Assembly: GCA_001931905.2 (NCBI GenBank)
Contig: MSJI02000881.1
Location: forward strand, 6,059-70,058
Direction of reading: 5' to 3'
DNA: 64,000 nt
Source: Cladosporium sp. IMV 00045
Lineage: Eukaryota; Ascomycota; Dothideomycetes; Cladosporiales; Cladosporiaceae
The notes below the pieces were generated by a model that did no database searches, was not told the origin of the DNA, and worked only from the letters and a program-made list of their open reading frames with translations. The translations under genes were made by a program, and so were the position numbers. Position 1 is the first letter of the stretch. Every line of letters starts with the position of its first letter. Shown in pieces: positions 42,339 through 53,865 of this stretch.

Positions 42339-43750
42339 TTATTGCGCCATGGGTGGCGCTGCGAATGTTTGAGGGTTCATGCCGTTCATGGGGTTCATTT
42401 GCTGGTTCACTTGCGGGTTCATCTGAGGAGGATTCATTTGAGGGTTGTTCATTTGGGGATTCATCTGCGGAGGGACCATCTGGTTCGGTTGTTGGGTGGT
42501 GCGAGGGGATCCAGCGGCGTTCTGCGCCATGCGGTTGTCGAGGCCTGGCCAGCCGGGGAAGAGCTCGCGCAGTTGTTCGTATTTCGGCTGGAGTTGGGGC
42601 ATGTGCGCCGGGGGGCTCATGTGTGCGGGACCTGGAGGCGCTTTTTGCGCTTGGTGCACGTCGGCTCGGGGCGCGAGGTAGGCGAGGTTGGCTTGCACGC
42701 GACGCAGGCATTGGATGTATTCCTCTGCGGCCATGGATTCATCCATGTTGAGGGCGCGCAGTTGCAGCTGATGTTGTGGGTTCATGGCGCCGCCGCGGCC
42801 TTGGGCTTGCAGGCTGTTGATCTCTTGGAGAAGTTCGCCGTTGATCTCCAGCAGTAGCTCGACCCGCTTTTGCTCACGTGCTTGCGTGCCTGGTGACTGG
42901 GGTGCATGTGGTGAGGCAGCGGTGCCGGCGCCAGCCTGCTGTGCAGCGGCGGGAGTCTGAGGCAGAGGTGGTGCCGCCATTGGGTACTTGGTCGGCGGCG
43001 TTTGCTGCTTGGCCTGCAGCGGTTGCGACTGTTGCTGCTGTTGGAAGTGGTGTTGGGGTTGCGCGTACGGCGAGTTAAGCTGCTGCGGCGATGCGCTGTG
43101 CCTCAGGCCAGATGGCTGCTGCAAGGGCGGAGTAGGTGTAGCACTGGTTGATGTCACGTTCTGGGCGTATGGTGCCGAGGTGAACTGCTGGCCTGGTGCA
43201 TGACGAGCGTCAGCATGAGGGAGGATGGAGAGGGCATGGCGGTGAGGTGCCGGGAAGAGACGGCACTGGAGTAGTGAAGTCACGGGGGATTGATGGAGAT
43301 ATGGGGTTAGGGAAGGACAGGGCAGGGCAGGGTAATAAGTGGGAGAGGCGAGAGAGGTGAAGTCGGGGACAAGGTGAACTCACCGGCAAAGGAGGCGGCG
43401 GGAGAGAAGTGGTTTGGCTGGTGCATAAGGCCATCGTGGAAGGGTGGAGGCGGCGGTCTGGGATGGGAGTTCGCAAGAGCCTGACCGGGATAGGGTGCGG
43501 GCGCGAAAGCTTGCTGCTGGTGCGATGATGCGGCAGCGGAGGAGGAGGAGGAGGAGGATGGCTGGGGCGAGGAGGTCGCTTGGGGGAAGGCGGTTTGATG
43601 ATGATAGTCCGCGGCCAGTTGCTGGTGCTGCTGGTGCTGAGGCTGGTGAGGGAGATGCTGCTGAGGATGCTGCTGCTGTTGCTGATGATGCTGATGCTGG
43701 TGCTGGGCGGCGAAAGGGCCCGGATGGAAAGGCGTTTCTAACTGGCTCAT
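42339..43750 (-). CDS. Q/P-rich protein with SS18 (SSXT)-like helical segment
   Basis: Two exons (43384-43750 and 42339-43192) flank a 191-bp intron and give 406 residues. The ATG is at 43750. The first 230 residues are Q/H/P/S-rich. An ordered segment at about 255-320 starts EQKRVELLLEINGELLQEIN, then has AEEYIQCLRRVQANLAYLAP. The pattern (E-N-x-x-L/I-x2-I ... Y-x-x-x-L-x-R-x-x-x-N-L-x-Y-L-A) is like the SNH/SSXT domain of SS18, a BAF/SWI-SNF subunit. The tail has PQMNP-type repeats. It may be a fungal SWI/SNF accessory or transcription coactivator. The domain assignment is by eye. The long intron could hide an alternative splice. It is divergent from the ABC ATPase, with 480 bp between starts. 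Confidence 0.75.
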
Positions 43751-44230
43751 GATTCTGGTGTGCCTTGGGCCGGCCTCTCTTCTGGGTTATTATTCGCCCT
43801 ATACAGGCCACGACGGACACGACAGGCTCACCGGCTCACAGGCTGGGCTGCGGTGAGTGTGTGTGGCGTAATAATCAACGGACGGGTCGATGATTGGACG
43901 AGTCAGGGCAAACGGCGGTTCTGTAGCTCAGATTAGGGGTGCTCGGGGTGGTGCAGGCAGAGACTGACTACTACTCACTCGCTCACTACTCACTCACTGC
44001 TTGCGCCGTGGAAGGGGAGAGGAGTTTTCGCCTGCTGCCGGGAATCCAACTCGCGCTAGCCGTCGGCTGAGGCGTTAGGGCCTCCACTTAGATCCTCCGC
44101 TAGTCCTGCGCCCGTTCCACATGCTCGATCGTGTCAAACGACAGGCAAGAGAATCGTCGTGTCGTTCATGCTGCAGCCAATCTAATTAGATTGACGGCGC
44201 TGACAGACCGGAGTGATTCTACTCAACAGC
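43751..44230. other. Divergent promoter, Q-rich gene / ABC ATPase
   Basis: These 480 bp show no open frame of note. A CACTCACT-type short repeat lies near 43970-44000. Confidence 0.5.
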
Positions 44231-46407
44231 ATGACTGGTATGGACGTGCTGCACAAGCTCTCCTTTCGAAGCCTTCACTCCCATTCCCACATCACTAACC
44301 ACTTGAAGACAGGCAGACCACGTGGCGGCGGCTCCCGGGGAGCTTACTACAAGAATAAGTACGGTGGCGGCGGACGAGGCCGGGGAGACCATCATCACGC
44401 CAACAACGCAACCGAGCCTGCCGGTGCTACGCGAAATGCAGGGCCGCGCGATTGGGATGAGTTGCACCGTGACTTGAGGTCCATCGACGGCCAGCAGTAC
44501 GGTATGTGTGCCACTTGACATGCTCGAAGTTTTCAATGGCGATGACGTAGTGTCGTCTGTTTGACAGACCGCAAACGAAGATGGATTGACGATAATACAT
44601 TTCACATATTCCTGCTAATCGCCCTCACAGGTGCTTACAAAAGACTGCTCGGACGATATGAACACACCACTGGCCCATCCTTCTCCCTCGCTGTCGATCA
44701 CGTCCAGGGAGATGCATACGCCGCGCCATCCCGCGTGCGGGCAGTGATGCCGTTGGGCCAGACGGGGTTTCCATCACAATACTTCGAGCATGAGATTCGC
44801 CGGATCGCGCTCTGCGACTTCGTGACAAGAGTCACTGCTTCGATCATTCGCGACAAGCACCTCGACAAGAACGTCGGCGGTGGCAACGGCGGCTGGAGCT
44901 CTCCCAAAGGTGGTGCATTCAACATCAACGCTCCTGGGCAAGAAGTGCTCCCACGGACGAGTGCAATCATCAGCGGCGATGAGACGATCGAGTTGCGGTT
45001 CACTGTCGCTTTGCCTGCAGCTGGAAGGACTGTTCTCGGTCAACAAGCCCACCAAATTCTTGCTGTGAACCTGGTTGAGTTGATCAGGAACACCCTTCTT
45101 CACGAAAACCTCGACGAGGAAAAGCTTGCTCTCCACATCTCCTCCGTCGAGAACCAGCACCATCTCCGCCAACAGCTCAGCGCAAAGGGCCTCATCGCTT
45201 TCGTCGCCAATGGCTCCATCCTGCCTCGCTCTTCCGGCGCGTCCGCAACCCCAATGCTTAGCACAGATGTCGTCCCATTCCAATCTCCGCCTGAGCTCTC
45301 AGTCACACTGACCCAAACCGATGGCATCGAAGTCTCCGGCATGAGAATCCCCAAAGGCATCACACTCCTCACCGGTGGAGGCTTCCACGGCAAGTCCACC
45401 CTCCTGGAAGCGCTCGAACTAGGCGTCTACGACCACATCCCCTCCGACGGCCGCGAACGCATCGTCACCGACCCAACCGCCGTCAAAATCCGCGCCGAAG
45501 ACGGTCGCCCGGTCGAGAGCACTGACATTAGCCCCTTCATCTCCACACTCCCTGGCGGCAAAGACCCCAAACGCTTCTCAACCGATGACGCCTCCGGCTC
45601 CACCTCCATGGCGGCCAACATCCAAGAAGCGCTGGAAGCCGGCAGCAAATCCCTGCTCATCGACGAGGACTCCAGCGCCACCAACCTCCTCGTGCGCGAC
45701 GCGCGCATGCAAGCCCTCATCCAGAACGAACCCATCACTCCACTCGTCAGCAAAGTCCGCGCCCTGCACGCCCAGCAAGGCGTCAGCACCATCATGGTCG
45801 TCGGCGGACTGGGCGACTGGCTCAGTGTCGCCGACCACGTCATCGCAATGGACTACTACGTGCCGCGCCTGATCACCTCCAAAGTGCAAGACGTGCTGCG
45901 CCAATTCCCCAGCGCCGTCGCGCAGGACGAATCGTACGGCTCCCTGCCGGCGAGGAGCGTGCAGGTTCGCGTGCCAGGTGGTGAAATTTCCCCCTACGCT
46001 ACCAGCAAGTCTTTCATCAACATCAAGACCGCCATCAAAAACCCCGTCAGCGACCCCTCGCAGGCTCCGCAGGGGATTGACCTGCAGGGCCTCGACCAGG
46101 TCGTCGAAGTCGGGCAGGCGAGGATGATCGCCGCCGCGGTGCAGAGGTTCATCAAGGCGACGGGCGGACAGGCGTAAGTTTTCTTCGAACTCTTTTGTAT
46201 TGTTGGATGGGGAGTTTGGATTTTTGCTAATTGTGATTTTTTTTCTGATACAGAGTCGATTTCAACACCCTCCTCGACACGCTGGAGCGGGAAATCAACC
46301 TCGACGCGAGCATGCCGCCTTCGCTGACCGGGGGCGATTTGGTCGCTGTTAGGAGGTTTGAGGTCGCTGCTGCGTTGTCACGTTTGCGGGGGTTGCAGGT
46401 CGCTTGA
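44231..46407 (+). CDS. ABC-class P-loop ATPase, PF09818/MRB1590-like, with RGG-rich N-terminus
   Basis: Proposed exons are 44231-44237, 44313-44501, 44631-46173 and 46254-46407, for 630 residues. The first exon is 7 nt (ATG ACT G). Its intron has a CTAAC branch site and ACAG acceptor, and splicing gives MTGRPRGGGSRGAYY, a compact start followed by GGGGRGRG. If that intron is retained, the same frame stays open from the same ATG with 25 extra codons. The body has the fungal ABC-ATPase features: RLLGRYEH, HVQGDAYAAPSRVRAVM, AGRTVLGQQAHQIL, Walker A GGGFHGKSTLLEAL, signature-like region DDASGSTSMAANIQEAL, Walker B SLLIDEDSSATNLLVRD, and the H/switch part TIMVVGGLGDWLSVAD. The last exon adds the helical C-terminal segment. 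The relative with a known structure is the trypanosome RNA-editing factor MRB1590, which binds RNA. The RGG-like arm fits RNA binding, but the fungal role is unknown. Confidence 0.9.
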
Positions 46408-48925
46408 TGGGAGGTGGAAGTGCTGCTTTGATTGCGTTTTGATCACGGCAAAGCTTTGTTGGGATTGACATGGTCTCGGGTTTCGCAAAGTGTTGGTGTT
46501 GGGCGATGGGCGCTTGGAATTGCATGGCTGGGCTGCGCCGAAGAGGCAAAGGTAGAAGCTCTTAGGCGCGGAGAGAAATCGAGCGCAGAAAGGATATCTC
46601 CGTAGCACTTGTGCGACTATCCACGAGCTTCAGTGTATCTAGAACAGCGTGCTAGCGTCAGGGATGGTGGTTAGGAAAGATATCGTCCCCCGTCACATGT
46701 GCGCTAATATCCCCTTCTTCAGAATATCAAGATGGATCTGCTGCTCTTGAGAGGAGTGGAGTGCAAACGTATCTCGAGAATTTAGAAGTACCCAAAAGAC
46801 ACGGTCAAGACTCTCGTGTTCATAGTCAGAGGTCGGACGTTGCATTTGCATTGCTGGCGAGCTTGACATGTGCTTAGGTATCCGGTCACCCATTCCTTCA
46901 AATCTCACGTATCTCCCATCCAGCCCTACATATACTCTTCACGAACACTAAATCCTGGAACTCAAATGCCATCCATTGCGGAGTCTTGCCTTCGTCCAAA
47001 TGAGAGGCCGAGTGCGATGCATACTCTTAATGCGTGATCACGGCAATCCATAGAGGGCGGAGAGCGAAGTCTCGAGACGATCCACAGACACGATATTGCG
47101 TTGGAGGAATGTTCTGTCCCACCAATAGAAGCCCCAAGTCTGGAGCATGACCGTCCGAGCAGGTGTGTAAATCGCATCTCGATACCAAGAGCCTATTCAT
47201 CACTCTCGGAGGAACTCCTGCTACGTGGTTCAACCAAAAAAAAAAAAGCGCGTATGAACTGCCATCGAATACCGCGTATCCGTATCCTGCCTTTGCGCTT
47301 GGAGGAGTCGACCGCAACTCGAGCATGTGACTCCTCTAAGCCCCAATCCCCAATCGCCCATCCACATCCCCATGCCTCTCATGAGGTGATACCTCACCTA
47401 TCACAGGAGTGGAGCAACAAGGCGCAGGGCTGTGCTACATGCACACGAGCATACATACCTACCCACACCACCCTCACTAACCCATCCAGGATTGACTGCG
47501 CCTCAATCCTCCAACCCACCCTTCATGCAAGAGAAGCTCCATGGAAGAAACGGCAAGGTAAGGGCAGGTACACACAGAGAGCCTGAGGATCTTCATCCAG
47601 TCTCTCGGTGGATGGCTCAGGATGGGTTGTGTTTGGTTCAAGTTTTGACTTTCACTTCCCCAGAATGCAGTGGGGCACAAGCGAGCCCTTAGCTGCGAAG
47701 TATCGTCATTGAAGAGGCCGACTTATCCGAGGAGGAGGACCTTGATTGTTATTTTTGATGAAGAGCCGACTGAGGCTCTGAGAGAGCCTCGCAACTACTG
47801 GTTGCGCGAGAGAGATTTTGGTGATGAATTTTAGGTACTGACCCGCGGCCGTTTACAGTAGGCTCTCGCCTGTCAAGCTTGCGGGTGTTTTTGATACGAC
47901 ACAGTACACGGGTACGGACAGCGCAGTATGCGATTGCGAGATGCGCCACTGCCGACTTTGGCAGAACTATTAGCAGGCATCATGTCGTTGAATCACCAGT
48001 CCAGTCCATCAACACAGCCTATTGGTGAGAATGCCTCAGTACAGGTATACAGCCCACAGCAACACCCAAGAAGTGTCGGAGGGGTAGAATCTCGGCGTCT
48101 TCTCTTCGCTGATGTCCATGACAGCGCCAAGGGCATAGGGGCACATGGCAATCGGCATGGTAGGGCCGTTCAGAAATAGGCAATGTTATAGGTTTACAAG
48201 AGCAAGAGGAGGACGAAAACTGCCACAGACAGATGATTGTCGTGAATTCGTGTCTCTCTCAATCCTTCAAGTCCACTTCGCGAGCAACAAGCTCGGGACA
48301 CATCGCTCCGCCTTACGAGGCTGTGAAAGACTAAATTAAAATCAAAAAATGCGACAGATAGCACGCGCTCAGTAGTGGTAGAGAGTAATAAACTTCGGAC
48401 CATGCGCGCAGCAACCAACTCGCGCCCCATGACACGATGGCCCTTGTTGCTGGGCGATCAAGGCGGCACGGTAGCCGGCATGGGTGCTGTAGCACTAACG
48501 GAGCGCGAGTGAATCCTTCGAGGGAGGAAATTGAGGCTTTGCGACTTCGCGACGTGAAGCTGTGCCTCCAATTCGCAGGGTTGGCTCGATTGGGAGAAGG
48601 TATGGTCCATCACGAGACTTGAATTGTGGGGGTTTGGAAGCATGCGCCGGCCCGTGGGTGAGGTAGCGGCTGCACAGCCAAGCTGCGGTCGCTCTTGTCT
48701 GACGTGCAAGGGATCGATGATTGAAGGATGTAATTGTTAGGTATATGAATGACAGCTACTCCCTCCTCGCATTCTGTGGTAAACTTATCAGTCTCAGTAC
48801 CATTCTCGTTATTGTATTGAGTGTCTCTTTACTATCGCGAGTCGCAACACCATCCATCACTCAGCACCTTCAATCATTATCGTAAACAACAGCGCCAACA
48901 TCAACAAACACTCCCAATCGCCACA
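46408..48925. other. Long intergenic stretch
   Basis: About 2.5 kb with no supported gene. Open frames reach at most 161 codons, without conserved sequence. There is an A-run near 47239. The right 100 bp, rich in CAACA words, is probably the stomatin 5' UTR. A non-coding RNA cannot be excluded. Confidence 0.5.
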
Positions 48926-50186
48926 ATGAGCCTCCCTCAGACCAACGGCGACACCGTCAAGAGGTCGTCCAACGGCGACGTCTCCTCCCACGCAGGCCCG
49001 ACACGAGGCCCCAACGACCCCATCGTCCAGGTGCAGCCTCCGCGCCGTGAGGACCTCCAGCCCTCCTACGCCCAAGTCATCAAAGCCGACACCGAGGATG
49101 CCTCCAACACCGGCTGGTATGGTGGTATGATCAACACTCTCGGCTCGCTTATCGGAACCCTCGGTGCCGTGCCTTGCTGCATCTGCTGCCCCAACCCTTA
49201 CAAGCCCGTCGACCAGGGCAATGTCGGTCTCGTCACCAAGTTCGGTCGCTTTGCGCGCGCTGTCGACCCCGGTCTTGTCAAGATCAACCCGCTCTCCGAG
49301 TCGCTGGTGCAGGTCGATGTCAAGATCCAGATTGTTGGTAAGTTCCACAATGCGCTCAACCCTCCTATCATTGCAGACACATTTCGCTAACTCTCACCCT
49401 CAGAGGTCCCCAAGCAGGTCTGCATGACCAAAGACAACGTCAACCTGACCCTCACCTCCGTCATCTACTACCACATCACCTCCCCCCACAAAGCCGCCTT
49501 CGGAATCTCCAACATCCGCCAGGCGCTCGTGGAGCGCACGCAAACCACGCTCCGCCACGTGATCGGCGCGCGCGTGCTGCAAGACGTGATCGAGCGTCGC
49601 GAGGAGATCGCCCAGTCGATCCGCGAGATCATCGAGGAGACGGCCGCCGGCTGGGGCGCCAACGTCGAGTCCATGCTCATCAAGGACATCATCTTCAGCC
49701 AGGACCTACAAGACTCCCTGTCCATGGCGGCCCAGAGCAAGCGTACGGGCGAGGCCAAGGTCATCTCCGCCCGCGCCGAGGTCGAGTCTGCCAAACTCAT
49801 GCGCCAGGCCGCCGACATCCTCAGCAGCGCTCCTGCCATGCAGATCAGGTACGTGACACGCCCTTATCCCCCCGCTCGCATAGAACGATCTCAAAGCTAA
49901 CTCTTCCTCCCTCAGATACCTCGAAGCCATGCAGCAAATGGCCAAGCAAGCCAACAGCAAAGTGGTCTTCATGCCCGCGCCACCGATGCAGCAGCCCGGC
50001 GGCGCCATCCAGCAGCAGCAACTCGAGTCCGTCGGCGAAGGGCCCAGCTCCTACGGCGCCTTCCCCAGCTCCTCCAGCCCCGGCGCCACGCTGCAGAGCC
50101 AGCGCTCCGGCGGCCGCGCGGACGAGTTCAGCGGCAACCCGCAGTTCCAGAACACCATCAACTCCAGCGTTGTCGAGAACATCTAA
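48926..50186 (+). CDS. Stomatin-like SPFH (band 7) protein
   Basis: Three exons (48926-49337, 49404-49848, 49916-50186) give 375 residues. After a disordered N-terminus (residues 1-65), a short hydrophobic stretch MINTLGSLIGTLGAVPCCIC could form a membrane hairpin, and its CCICC cluster is a likely palmitoylation site. The SPFH domain follows: NPYKPVDQGNVGLVTKFGRF, LVQVDVKIQIV, EVPKQVCMTKDNVNLTL, SVIYYHITSP, ALVERTQTTLRHVIGA, and the helical IISARAEVESAKLMRQAADI region. The C-terminal tail is Q/S/G-rich. Fungal stomatins sit in ergosterol-rich plasma membrane domains and act in polarity, or lie in mitochondria. The N-terminal cysteines favour the plasma membrane. All splice phases agree. Confidence 0.93.
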
Positions 50187-51131
50187 GCGATGGCGATGAT
50201 ATCTTGACACGGTGTGGTTGAGGGGCATTGTGGGGGAGGTTGGCTTCTGTCACGAGTAAGGATCGACGCAGGAGGGAGGGAAAGGAGGGAAGAATGGTCT
50301 TTCGTTTGTTTCGTTCGTTATTTCCTTTTCCTGATACCCAATATGGTTTTCTTGGTTTTTCCTTTTGAGTATTTGGCTCGCTTGATGAGTGTAGGAAGAT
50401 AACGAAATCGTTAATTGAATTAATGCTGTCTTTACAAAAGTCGCCTGTCTCTGGGTTGCAGATGATGCCCGCTGGGCTCTGGTGTTGCTAAGCTGTGAAG
50501 TGAAGTGAAGTTTGAGGCGCTGTCACATGCTTCTTTTTGGCTGGCTTGACTTGACTGACTTCACATGTTCGAAGAACACCTCGTCGTGAAGTCATACCAT
50601 CTCATACTACTTCCGTCTTCACTGAGTTAAGAACTTCGCAGCGCTTCTTTCTGTTCCTGTTCCCCCTTTCTTCCAAACTTCACTGTCCTTTCAACTTCGC
50701 ACATTTGACAGCAACTTCGCTCTCTGGGTCACTGCATCTGCACTTCTCATCGACTCCATCACTTCGGCACTCTCTCTTCTCGGGAATTCTACTACAGCAG
50801 CATCAACATTCCTCCCGTCTATACACTTGCAACAGAAGCTTTGCTTCTCAAGTTCTCGTACGCAACTTCATACCCTCTCGCATTCACCGCCGACAACAGA
50901 AGTCAGCAGCTTCGCCTTTCAATTTCACTTACAATTGGACGACGTTTGAGCTCGGTCGGCCGCTATCACATACAATCACGTCTCGGGTCGCTGCAGATCC
51001 TTGGTCATTTACTTGCTCCAATCGACAGCGCGAAGATAAAAACACTCAAACCAATTGCTCGACTCTGCGATCCAAACTTCCTCCACTCTCATTTTATCAA
51101 CCTAAAAGCTCGCAACTCGTCAGCAAACAAG
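50187..51131. other. Intergenic, long pyrimidine-rich leader on the right
   Basis: About 950 bp. From about 50600 to 51130 the + strand is rich in CTTC/ACTTC words. An open frame runs through in the frame of the next gene but without ATG-led conserved sequence, so it is treated as 5' UTR/promoter. Confidence 0.5.
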
Positions 51132-52128
51132 ATGGCCTCTCCGTTCCTCGACAAGCTCGCGCCCGAGACCCGCTGCCGCATCTACGAGTACGCTCTCACC
51201 TTTGAGACTCCATTCTACCACGTCACAGGGCTCAAGCCCTTCGTCAAGAAAGAAACCGGCGTCGACCAGAACCGACAAGAAAGCCGCCAAATCAAACTCA
51301 ACCACAACCTCTCCAACGGATCCCCAGCCGCCTTCTACCCCTTCTCGTCAACAAGTCAACACCTCCCTCCTCCTGGTCTCCAAGAAAGTCTACCTTGAAG
51401 CCATCCCCCTCTTCTACAAACACAACACCATCAACTTCCGCACCCACATCCAAGATCAAAAACTCCTCAACCTCAAACCCCCCTCCCCGCTGCGCAGCGA
51501 CCTCTCCTTCGCCGAAAACATCATAATCGAATTCAGCCCACGCCAACCCGCCTCCTCCAAGCCCCCCAAAACCCCGCAACCCAAACCAACCCACTCAGTC
51601 CTCATGGCCTACCTCGACCTCATGATCCCGCGTCCCTTCCCGCGCTTCAAATCCTGCGTCTTCCGCGTCAAAACCGACGACTTCGCCTCCCCGGCCGAAA
51701 CCCTCACCGCGCTGCCCCTGGACCTCCGCCGCTCGCGCCAAGTCACAAACGTCACTTTCCACCGCATCGGCTTCCTCACCGCGCAGACCACGCTCAACTG
51801 CACGATCGAAGCGCACTGCAAACTCCTCACGGACCGCTTCGACGCAGACCTCACCTCGCAGCCTCCCACCGGCCCGCGTGTGCGTGTGGGCGCGGGCGGC
51901 GTTTTGCAGCAGCTCACGCAGCAGGAGCTGGTGCGCCAGACGGTGTGGGATCTCAAGCGCGGGCTGGACACGGAGCTCGTGAGGTTCGCGAAGGCGATGC
52001 TGAGGATCAACATGAGGGCTTCGCCGGAGGACTTTGGTCGAATGGAGGTGGGGAGCATTGAGTTTTGGACGTTTTGTTTTGGAGCCTTGGAGGCTGCCGG
52101 GAGGGGCGAGGCGACGATCGTCGGGTGA
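51132..52128 (+). CDS. F-box/2EXR-type hypothetical protein, reading frame interrupted
   Basis: The ATG at 51132 starts MASPFLDKLAPETRCRIYEY, the usual opening of the fungal 2EXR/F-box-like family (L-x-P-E-x-R-x-x-I-Y). The frame stops at 51398. The family's next conserved block, NTSLLLVSKKVYLEAIPLFYKHNTINF, is in the +1 frame, which stays open to TGA 52128. Joining needs removal of 1 mod 3 bases. Possible introns are 51243-51327 or 51261-51327, ending CCCCAG; both restore frame but use weak donors (GTCAAG, GTCGAC). A one-base frameshift in the low-complexity linker is the alternative. The product would be about 300 residues, probably a lineage-specific protein of unknown role. Confidence 0.65.
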
Positions 52129-52649
52129 GGACGGCCAATTGTTGAGCCGAGCCTCCGAGGGAGAGGAAGAAGATCATGACGGCCGCGACATTGTCAATGA
52201 ATTCTCTGCTCGAGAGAGAAGTTAGTTGGGAGGTCTAAGATCTGTGTGGTCTAGAGTCACGAGGTCAAAGGTTGTCATGAAGTGTCGGCTTGGCCAAAAT
52301 GATTCCTGTTCCACGCTATTGCATAAAAAAAGACACACCTGGAATATTTCGGGCTGAGGGTCGCGCTTTTGTTTTCCCGCAAAGGGAATTAATCCAAGAA
52401 GACCTAATCAATGGCCACGGTCAGCGGCTCGTCAATGACGGTGTGCATTGAGAACATTCAGTAGCAGTCAGACCATCGAATGGAGCCTATCAATCCAACC
52501 CAGATTGAAAATGCATGTAATTGCCGGGCAGCCTGCAAGCCCATCTAGCTAGTATGAAACACATGCCTTTAGAATTACACTCACGAGCGCTTTCCCACGC
52601 CCGCGCAGTATTTGTCGTCCCCAAACCACCCGACCAACTCAGCACCATC
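52129..52649. other. Intergenic between convergent genes
   Basis: About 520 bp, 3' flanks of both neighbours, with an A-run near 52325. No gene seen. Confidence 0.5.
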
Positions 52650-53572
52650 TTAATCCATCGTAGCAGTGACATTACTGAACTCGCCCTTCTTCAACTTGGT
52701 CTCCCAGAAAATCGGGTTGGTGTCCATGAAGCCATGCTTAACCCATCCGTCCTCCTTAACATGGTACAAATTGATATAACCACCGGAGAAAGCGTCCCTG
52801 TGCGTCGCGGCCAAAATACTCCTCTTGCCCAGCTCCAGCGCCTCCTCGTCTTCCAGGTCGTAGTGGTACTCGGCGTCCAGCACGCCGTACGCGAACGTCT
52901 GCCCCGACCCCACGCAGAACAGGTTGCCGGCTAGGCGCGTGCCATCGGAGTCGATGTAGTACAGCGCCGGGCCTTCGGAGGGCGTCACGCCCGCGCACAT
53001 CGTGCCCATCGACAGGCCCATGCCTTTGTAGCTGTAGACGAGGTTGGCGAGGAGCTTGGAAGCGGCGGCAACGGTGATGCGGCGTTTGTGGCGGAGTTCG
53101 TGCAGGCGGCATTGCATGCCCAGGTAGGCGAGCCAGTATTGGCAGTCCTGTTTGGGGGTTTCGTCAGTGAGTGGTCTTCATTGCAGCAGCAGGCAGGGAA
53201 AGGTGGACGTACAGCAGCACCGCCGGCCATGGTACCCAACAAGCAGCTGTTGATCTCGATGACCTTCTTGACCGTCTGACTGGCGATCCAGTCACCGGCC
53301 GTCGCTCTCGAATCTGTAGCGACGACGATGCCGCCCTTGTGGCGGAAGGCGAGGGTGGTGGTGCCGTGGGCGATCTTGATGGGACACTGCGGGTTGGAGT
53401 GGTCGTCGGTCATGGCGCGCAGCCATTGTGAGGGAGAGGCAGTGGGTGGGAGCGCAAACTGTAATGACAGCGGCTGTGCGAGGTCGGCGGACATCTGTTG
53501 TTGGAGCTCATCTTGGGAGTAGCCTTCGGCGGCGTGCTGAGGGCGCGAGTGCTGCGCTACGAGCGCATCCAT
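52650..53572 (-). CDS. PRE2: 20S proteasome subunit beta-5 (chymotrypsin-like)
   Basis: Two exons, 53213-53572 and 52650-53147, with a 65-bp intron, give 285 residues. The propeptide ends at Gly70, and the mature N-terminus is Thr71 in [31 protein letters not shown]. The catalytic Thr, Asp and Lys region is thus intact. [35 protein letters not shown] is formed over the splice. [25 protein letters not shown] and [15 protein letters not shown] are conserved beta-5 features. It is synthesised with an autoprocessed propeptide and forms part of the core particle. The divergent partner is a CDK-like kinase, with 293 bp between start codons. Confidence 0.96.
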
Positions 53573-53865
53573 CTTGCTGGTGGGTTGTGGTGGTTTATTG
53601 GGGTGAGGTGCGGTATTGTGGAATCAAGCAGGTCGTGAGAGAAATGGTGATGGCGGTGGTGTTGCGTTTGGCGGATGATGAGGTGTCGTTGCTTGCTATG
53701 AGATAGCTCCAGCCAGCCAGCGGAGGTCGCGTTGCAGGCAGTTGCGTATGACGAGGTCTATGGAGTGCCTCAGGCTGCAATCTCAGAACCACATCTATTC
53801 TAACGTCTCAGTGCCATCTATATCACAAGACAAGAAAGGAAAAAAAGCATAGGTGAATTGCAGAC

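Noticed and set aside
41971..42711. 246-codon minus-strand open frame with R/P/S-rich sequence
   Set aside because: It overlaps the conserved 3' part of the Q-rich gene on the same strand in another frame, and its composition is typical of frame-shifted GC-rich DNA.
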